A DNA stretch of 14,935 bases from JAAYZM01 sp964510785 (lineage in GTDB: Bacteria > Actinomycetota > Actinomycetes > Actinomycetales > Cellulomonadaceae): positions 1-14,935 of the forward strand of contig CAZECM010000074.1 in NCBI GenBank assembly GCA_964510785.1. The letters run 5' to 3'. Under the pieces are notes generated by a model. It saw nothing but the letters and a program-made list of their open reading frames with translations. It was not told the DNA's origin and did no database searches. Positions within the stretch are counted from its first letter, which is position 1. Every line of letters begins with the position of its first letter. A program made the translations under genes and the position numbers. Of the stretch, positions 10,279-14,935 are shown piece after piece.

Positions 10279-11601
10279 GTGGCCAAGCACGCACGTACCG
10301 CACCCAGGACCCCCGTCACCGGACGGGTCCTCGCCGTGGCCGCCGTCCTGCTCGCGACGGCCGGCGCGGGGGCGTTCGCGCTCCAGCAGCAGCCGCCCGG
10401 AGGCGTCGTCGCCGCACCACCGTCGTCGTCGGACGACGGCGTCGGCACCGACGTCACCTCCCCCACGCCGTCGCCGAGCCCCACTCCGACCCCCGAGCCG
10501 ACGCCGAGCCCCACGCCCACCCCCGACTCGGAGCTCACGATCGTCGCGACGGGCGACCTGCTCCCCCACATGTCCGTCAACGCCTCGGCGCGCGACGGCG
10601 ACGGCTACGACTTCGGACCGCTGCTCGCCCCGCTCGACGACTGGGTCTCCGGCGCGGATCTCGCGCTGTGCCACATGGAGGTCCCGCTCGTCCCCCAGGG
10701 CCGCGGACCGTCCGGCTATCCCGTCTTCGGGGCGCCCCGCGAGCTCGCGCAGAACCTTGCCGACCAGGGCTGGGACGGCTGCTCGACGGCCTCCAACCAC
10801 TCCGTCGACCTCGGGTTCAAGGGTGTCGAGTCCACGCTCGACCTGTTCGACGAGGCCGGGCTCGGGCACGCCGGCACGGCGCGCAGCGAGGACGAGGGCG
10901 CGGCGCCGCAGCTCTACGAGCTCGAGCGGAACGGTCGGACGACGACGATCGCCCACCTCGCCGCGACCTACGGCACGAACGGGATGCCCGTCGACGCCGA
11001 CAAGCCGTGGTCCGTCCAGCTCATCGACACCGACGAGATCATCGAGCAGGCGACGGCGGCGCGAGACGACGGCGCCGACCTCGTGCTCGTCTCGATCCAC
11101 TGCTGCGTCGAGTATCAGACCGCACCGACCGACCTCCAGCTCGAGATCGGTGAGGCGCTCGCGGGCTCGGGCGTCGTGGACCTCGTCATCGGTCACCACG
11201 CACACGTCCCCCAGCCGCTCGCGAAGCTCGAGGGCGGGCCTGACGGCGAGGGCATGTGGATCGCGTACGGGCTCGGGAACTTCCTGTCCAACCAGGACGG
11301 CAACTGCTGCACCGACCGCACCGACTCGGGCATCTGGCTCACGGCGCACGTGCTGCACCCCGAGGGCGGCGCGGCGCACGTGACGGGCGTGGAGTGGACG
11401 GGGGTCACGGTCGACCGGCTCGGCAAGCACCGGGTGTCGGCGCTCGCCGAGATCGCCGACGGTGCCGGTTCGCTGTCCTCGTCCCAGGTCGCCGCCCGCC
11501 ACGAACGGGTCGCAGCAGCGGCCGGCGACGAGGCCCCGGAGCGCACCGAGCCGACGGTCTCGACCGGCCCGCCCCCCGTCGTCGTCCCCCGCCCTCGCTA
11601 G
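10279..11601 (+). CDS. CapA family (PGA_cap) metallophosphoesterase-like protein, secreted or membrane-anchored
   Basis: The 440-residue product has a short basic N-terminus, one hydrophobic segment (about 16-35) and a Ser/Thr/Pro-rich stalk (60-83). The CapA domain follows (86-385), then a low-complexity tail rich in Ala and Pro. There is no lipobox cysteine, so the hydrophobic segment is an anchor or a cleaved signal. Fold motifs are ATGDLLPH (90-97), CHMEVPL (131-137), SNHSVDLG (172-179), SIHCCVEY (272-279) and GHHAHVPQP (305-313). The fold resembles calcineurin-like phosphoesterases. CapA proteins of Bacillus act in poly-gamma-glutamate capsule production, but most actinobacterial members have no known function and no capsule genes are present here. 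Two vicinal cysteine pairs (275-276, 343-344) are unusual. The gene stands alone on its strand and converges with the YjbR gene. Confidence 0.9.
   Translation: MAKHARTAPRTPVTGRVLAVAAVLLATAGAGAFALQQQPPGGVVAAPPSSSDDGVGTDVTSPTPSPSPTPTPEPTPSPTPTPDSELTIVATGDLLPHMSVNASARDGDGYDFGPLLAPLDDWVSGADLALCHMEVPLVPQGRGPSGYPVFGAPRELAQNLADQGWDGCSTASNHSVDLGFKGVESTLDLFDEAGLGHAGTARSEDEGAAPQLYELERNGRTTTIAHLAATYGTNGMPVDADKPWSVQLIDTDEIIEQATAARDDGADLVLVSIHCCVEYQTAPTDLQLEIGEALAGSGVVDLVIGHHAHVPQPLAKLEGGPDGEGMWIAYGLGNFLSNQDGNCCTDRTDSGIWLTAHVLHPEGGAAHVTGVEWTGVTVDRLGKHRVSALAEIADGAGSLSSSQVAARHERVAAAAGDEAPERTEPTVSTGPPPVVVPRPR
10472..10527 (+). repeat. Two 26-base direct repeats encoding the Pro/Thr/Ser stalk of the CapA protein
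   Basis: Copies at 10472-10497 and 10502-10527 match at 23 of 26 positions. They encode the PSPTPTPEPTPSPTPTPD-type stalk. The repeat is in frame, so slippage in units of three would change stalk length without breaking the protein. Confidence 0.7.
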
Positions 11602-12005
11602 CGCGCTGGGCTGCCTCGCTCATCGAGCAGGCGGAGCAGGCGCGGGCCCGAGACGAGGCGGTAGGAGGCGTCGATCAGCTCGGCGATCTCCTGCCAGTCG
11701 ATCGGTGCGGCGTCCAGGTGGAGGGCGAGCCAGCCGAACGGCCCGTAGTAGGCGGGAGACCAGAACCTCGGGTCCTGCTCCAACGCCGGTCTCTCCTCCG
11801 GATCGGCCTTGAACAGCACCGCGTGATGGACCCGGGTCATCGGCCCGCCGGGCACGGGATTCTTGACCATGCCGCCGTAGATCGCGAACATCGCGCGGGT
11901 GCGGAACGTCGGCGTGCCGTGGGCGGGCTTCTCGAACGCCTCGGGGAACGCGAGGCACAGCTCACGGAACCTGGGCAGGTGCTCGTCGCCGGCGAAGTCC
12001 CACAT
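11598..12005 (-). CDS. MmcQ/YjbR family DNA-binding-like protein
   Basis: The 135-residue protein has the YjbR (CyaY-like fold) pattern. It starts MWDFAGDEHLPRFRELCLAF, then has KPAHGTPTFRTRAMFAIYGG (about 31-50), VLFKADPEERPALEQDPRF and PFGWLALHLD. The family is widespread and small; some members bind DNA, but the cellular role is unknown. The ATG at 12005 fits homologous starts; a TTG 12 bases upstream (12017) is possible because the G-run before the ATG is very close. It follows the GGDEF-EAL gene by 53 bases on the same strand and could be read from that transcript. Its TAG stop shares the bases CTAG with the stop of the convergent CapA gene. Confidence 0.85.
   Translation of the reverse strand: MWDFAGDEHLPRFRELCLAFPEAFEKPAHGTPTFRTRAMFAIYGGMVKNPVPGGPMTRVHHAVLFKADPEERPALEQDPRFWSPAYYGPFGWLALHLDAAPIDWQEIAELIDASYRLVSGPRLLRLLDERGSPAR
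11611..11634 (+). terminator. Hairpin downstream of the CapA gene
   Basis: CTGCCT-C-GCTC (11611-11621), loop ATC, GAGC-AGGCGG (11625-11634) can pair over 10 positions with one bulged C and one G-U. It begins 9 bases after the CapA stop and lies inside the last codons of the convergent YjbR gene. There is no U-tract; function is inferred. Confidence 0.4.
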
Positions 12006-12028
12006 GCCCCCCAGCAAATCACCACTGC

Positions 12029-12053
12029 GGCCGTGCGCGCCCGCCGAACGGCC
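12029..12053 (-). terminator. Weak hairpin between the GGDEF-EAL and YjbR genes
   Basis: GGCCGT (12029-12034) and ACGGCC (12048-12053) can pair with a 13-base loop, just after the GGDEF-EAL stop. The long loop and absence of a U-tract make this a weak candidate; it is the only structure seen in the 53-base gap. Confidence 0.25.
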
Positions 12054-12058
12054 TGTGA

Positions 12059-14254
12059 TCAGTCCAGGGCGGACTCGGGCTGGGCGCTGCCGAAGAGCCA
12101 GCCCTGGCCGTAGCGCCAGCCGTTGTGGTGCAGGAAGTGGGCCTGCTCCTCGGTCTCGATGCCCTCGGCGATCGTGATCATGTCGAGCTCGCGCGCGAGG
12201 GCACCGAGGGCCCGAGAGACGCGGGCGGCCGCGGGGTCCTCGGGGATGCCCGCCGTGAAGGACATGTCGAGCTTGACGCCGTTGACGGGCAGGTCACGCA
12301 GGTAGGACAGCGGTGAGACGCCCGTGCCGAAGTCGTCGAGCAGCACGGGGATGCCTGCGGCGCGCAGCTGCGTGAGCTCGTGGCGCACCCGTGTCCCGGC
12401 GTCGACGAGCGAGGTCTCCGTGAGCTCGATGACGAGCCGACCCGGGGCCACGCGGTACTTCGAGCTCTCCTCGAGCAGCCGCGTGGCGAACTCACCGTCG
12501 CCGAGCTGGTCCGCCGAGACGTTGACGGAGACCCAGCGGGACTCGTCGCGGCACCGGCTCAGGTACCCGACGGCCTCGGAGACGACGTGCATGCCGAGCC
12601 GCACACCGAGCCCCATCTCCTCGGCGAGGCTCAGGAACATGCCGGGCAGGAGCAGCCCTCGCGAGGGGTGCTGCCAGCGGACGAGCGCCTCGTGGCCGAG
12701 CACCTGACCGCTCGCGAGGTCCACGAACGGCTGGTAGTGCAGCACGATCTCGCCGCGGTCGAGGGCCCCCTGGAGCTCGGCCTGCAGACCGTGGCGGCCC
12801 CCGGCCATCTCCATCGTGGTGTCGTACACCTCGGTGCACGAGCGACCCGCAGCCTTGGCGCGGTAGAGCGCGGCGTCGGCCGCCGCGAGAAGACCAGGGG
12901 CGCCGCCCGCCATCGTGTCGGCGTCGGCCAGCGCGATGCCGATGCTCGCGCGCACGACCATCCGGCGCCGGTGCAGCCGCAGCGGCTCCCTGAGGTTCGC
13001 GTGGATCGTCGTGGCGACCTCGAAGGCGACCCGCTCGGACTCCATGTCCTGCAGCACGATGACGAACTCGTCGCCGCCCATGCGTGCCACGGTGCCGCGC
13101 GCCCCGATCGCCGCCCGCAGGACGCCGGCGACGTGCACGAGCACCTCGTCGCCCGCGGCGTGCCCGTAGCGGTCGTTGATCGCCTTGAAGCCGTCGAGGT
13201 CGCACGCGAGCACGGCGACCCGGTCCCGGCGCGGCTGGTCGAGCACCGACTGCAGCACTTCCTGCAGCAAGGTGCGGTTGGCGAGGCCCGTGAGCGGGTC
13301 GTGCATCGCGCGGTGCGCGAGCATCTCGGACTTGAGCCGGGACTCGGTCGTGTCGCGCACCTGGGCGACGAAGTGGTCCGACGCGCTGTTCGGGGTGCGC
13401 ACGAGGGCCACGTCGAGCATCGTCCACACGATGTGACCGTCCGCCCGCAGGTACCGCTTCTCGATCGAGAACCTCGTCTGGTGCCCCGCGAGCAGGCCCT
13501 GCACGAGCATGCGCTCCTGCTCGCGGTCCTCGGGGTGGGAGACGTCGGAGAAGCCGTAGCCGACGAGGGCCTCGCGCGTGGTGCCGAGCAGCTCGGCGAA
13601 GGCGGAGTTGACCTCGATGATGTGCCAGTTGAGGTCGACGAGCGCCATCCCGATGGGCGCGTTCTCCATCGCGACCCGGAACTGCAGCTCGGAGCGCTCG
13701 AGCGCGGCCTTGACCTCGCCCTGGACGGTCATGTCCTCGATCGTCGTCAGGATCACCGGGGCACCGAACGCACCACCGGCGACCATCCGGGAGACGACCT
13801 GGACCATCCGTGCCGCGGAGAGCGGCTGGCCGGGACGGGTGATCCCCACGAGCTCGGCGTCGATCGGGGTCGTGGCCCGGGACACCCCGCCGGGGACGTG
13901 GCGCAGCACCGCCGAGGGGTTGAGCGCCTGCCCCTGACCGTTGACGAGGACGACGGGCAGGTCGTTGACGAGCACCCCGGTGAAGTCCTGGCCGTCGAGG
14001 CCGAACATGTCGCGCGCCGCGGCGTTGATATCGACGACCTGCCCGGTCGCCGAGTGCAGGAGGAGCCCGTCGCTCGTGCTCGCGAGGACGGCGGCGTACC
14101 GTCGGCGCAGCACCGCGAGCTCGGCGAGCGCCTTCGAGGTCGCACGCCGCGCGCGGGCGGCGCCCACCGCAAAGACCACGGCGGCCACGACGGCGAGCGC
14201 GGCGACACCGAGAGCAAGCCCCTGCCCGGAACCTAGCTCCGCGAGCGAGCCCAT
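12059..14254 (-). CDS. Membrane PAS-PAS-GGDEF-EAL cyclic di-GMP protein
   Basis: The 731-residue protein has one N-terminal membrane helix (11-33) and a first PAS-like domain (about 50-175). A second PAS with PAC segment follows (about 185-306), then a GGDEF diguanylate cyclase domain (about 310-480) and an EAL phosphodiesterase domain (about 485-730). The cyclase signature GGDEF (393-397) is intact. The EAL domain keeps E522 (EALVRW), N578, E610, D640-D641 (DDFGTG), K661, E697 (AEGIET) and Q717, so it should hydrolyse c-di-GMP. The RxxD inhibitory site expected just before GGDEF is missing. Which activity dominates cannot be told from sequence. The ATG at 14254 has a strong GGAG five bases upstream, and the gene overlaps the ftsK 3' end by 22 bases. 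The two are therefore probably co-transcribed, and an ftsK-linked role is inference. An in-frame extension upstream to 14311 is Arg-rich, lies within ftsK and is rejected. Confidence 0.95.
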   Translation of the reverse strand: MGSLAELGSGQGLALGVAALAVVAAVVFAVGAARARRATSKALAELAVLRRRYAAVLASTSDGLLLHSATGQVVDINAAARDMFGLDGQDFTGVLVNDLPVVLVNGQGQALNPSAVLRHVPGGVSRATTPIDAELVGITRPGQPLSAARMVQVVSRMVAGGAFGAPVILTTIEDMTVQGEVKAALERSELQFRVAMENAPIGMALVDLNWHIIEVNSAFAELLGTTREALVGYGFSDVSHPEDREQERMLVQGLLAGHQTRFSIEKRYLRADGHIVWTMLDVALVRTPNSASDHFVAQVRDTTESRLKSEMLAHRAMHDPLTGLANRTLLQEVLQSVLDQPRRDRVAVLACDLDGFKAINDRYGHAAGDEVLVHVAGVLRAAIGARGTVARMGGDEFVIVLQDMESERVAFEVATTIHANLREPLRLHRRRMVVRASIGIALADADTMAGGAPGLLAAADAALYRAKAAGRSCTEVYDTTMEMAGGRHGLQAELQGALDRGEIVLHYQPFVDLASGQVLGHEALVRWQHPSRGLLLPGMFLSLAEEMGLGVRLGMHVVSEAVGYLSRCRDESRWVSVNVSADQLGDGEFATRLLEESSKYRVAPGRLVIELTETSLVDAGTRVRHELTQLRAAGIPVLLDDFGTGVSPLSYLRDLPVNGVKLDMSFTAGIPEDPAAARVSRALGALARELDMITIAEGIETEEQAHFLHHNGWRYGQGWLFGSAQPESALD

Positions 14255-14935
14255 TCTTCTCCGTCGCCGTCGTCGTGGTAGTCCTGGGCGACCTCGTCGG
14301 ACGCCTCCCACGTCTTATCGGCAACGGAGTCGCCCCGCAAGAGGGACAGCGTCCCGGCGAGATCGTCGGGCTGGACGAGCACCTCGCGCGCCTTGGAACC
14401 TTCGGACGGGCCGACGATCTCGCGCGACTCGAGCAGGTCCATGAGACGCCCCGCCTTCGCGAAGCCGACGCGCAGCTTGCGCTGGAGCATCGAGGTCGAG
14501 CCGAACTGCGTCGAGATGACGAGCTCCGCGGCCTGCAGCAGGAGGTCGAGGTCGTCCCCGATCTCCTCCTCGACCTGCTTCTTCGCCGCCGAGGCGGTGA
14601 CGTCCTGGCGGTAGACGGGCTTGGCCTGGGTGCGCACGTGCGCGACGACGGTGTGGACCTCCTTCTCGGTGACCCACGCCCCCTGCACGCGCATCGGCTT
14701 GGCCGAGCCCATGGGCAGGAAGAGCGCGTCGCCCTGCCCGATGAGCTTCTCGGCACCCGGCTGGTCGAGCACGACGCGCGAGTCCGTCAGGGACGACGTC
14801 GCGAAGGCGAGGCGCGAGGGCACGTTCGCCTTGATGAGGCCCGTCACGACGTCGACCGAGGGCCGCTGGGTGGCCAGGACCAGGTGGATGCCACTGGCCC
14901 GCGCGAGCTGCGTGATGCGCACGATCGAGTCCTCG
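14233..14935 (-). CDS. ftsK: FtsK/SpoIIIE DNA translocase, C-terminal 233 residues (runs off the right edge)
   Basis: FtsK is a septal, hexameric ATP-driven DNA pump that clears and aligns chromosome termini at division. The visible part begins within the RecA-like motor domain (EDSIVRITQLARASGIHLVL, then ATQRPSVDVVTG and RLAFATSS). It continues through DQPGAEKLIGQGDALFLPMG and ends in the gamma winged-helix domain (LLLQAAELVISTQFG, SMLQRKLRVGFAKAGRLMDLLE), which reads KOPS-type polar sequences. The acidic tail finishes GEEWARSRS. The frame is open to the last base, so the gene is cut by the window. The N-terminal membrane domain and Walker motifs are outside. It is followed by an overlapping c-di-GMP gene; its usual neighbour pgsA is displaced by about 2.4 kb of GGDEF-EAL, YjbR and CapA genes. 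Confidence 0.97.
   Translation of the reverse strand, partial: EDSIVRITQLARASGIHLVLATQRPSVDVVTGLIKANVPSRLAFATSSLTDSRVVLDQPGAEKLIGQGDALFLPMGSAKPMRVQGAWVTEKEVHTVVAHVRTQAKPVYRQDVTASAAKKQVEEEIGDDLDLLLQAAELVISTQFGSTSMLQRKLRVGFAKAGRLMDLLESREIVGPSEGSKAREVLVQPDDLAGTLSLLRGDSVADKTWEASDEVAQDYHDDGDGEEWARSRS

Noticed and set aside
12380..14236. Long plus-strand open frame opposite the GGDEF-EAL gene
   Set aside because: No domain pattern, composition typical of an antisense shadow; the minus-strand gene has all catalytic motifs.

Overview
The window is very GC-rich (codon third positions almost all G or C), densely packed and uses many GTG starts. It carries the conserved actinobacterial block ftsK - pgsA - cinA - clgR - DUF3046 - recA. 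I read it as chromosomal core DNA of a high-GC actinobacterium, probably of the Micrococcales (Cellulomonas/Promicromonospora type). The family assignment is inference from protein flavour and cannot be settled without a database search. I see no mobile element, CRISPR array, tRNA or rRNA, and no stretch over 300 bases without a gene.

Layout, left to right. (1) 1-844: the first 206 codons of recA (minus strand, cut by the window edge) and its control region. This holds a RecA-NDp/PafBC-type proximal promoter and a distal promoter with a LexA-like box in its spacer. (2) 845-3870: a tight minus-strand unit of DUF3046, a four-helix membrane protein fused to an alkaline-phosphatase-superfamily hydrolase, and an UlaG/NAPE-PLD-like metallo-beta-lactamase-fold hydrolase. 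The last two overlap by ATGA. (3) 3924-8672: a full-length Lhr helicase on the plus strand. (4) 8680-10210: clgR, cinA and pgsA on the minus strand. cinA and pgsA overlap by GTGA, and clgR has its own PafBC-like promoter. (5) 10279-11601: a secreted or anchored CapA-family metallophosphoesterase-like protein on the plus strand. It converges on a small MmcQ/YjbR protein, and the two stop codons share one CTAG. (6) 12059-14935: a membrane PAS-PAS-GGDEF-EAL c-di-GMP protein that overlaps the 3' end of ftsK by 22 bases; ftsK is cut by the right edge.

How it fits together. Much of the window concerns DNA damage and chromosome handling: RecA recombination/SOS, Lhr repair helicase, ClgR control of Clp proteolysis, FtsK chromosome translocation. 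Two of these genes (recA and clgR) show the same promoter geometry, TGTCGGT-N9-TAnnnT, which suggests joint LexA-independent damage induction. A second theme is the envelope: PgsA phospholipid synthesis, the membrane phosphohydrolase plus MBL-fold pair, and CapA. Three loci have been added to the usual ancestral order: the hydrolase pair, lhr, and the capA/yjbR/GGDEF-EAL group. No clearly new defence or mobile system was found. The most notable signals are the promoter architectures, the leaderless-type GTG starts, the coupled hydrolase pair and the ftsK/c-di-GMP overlap.
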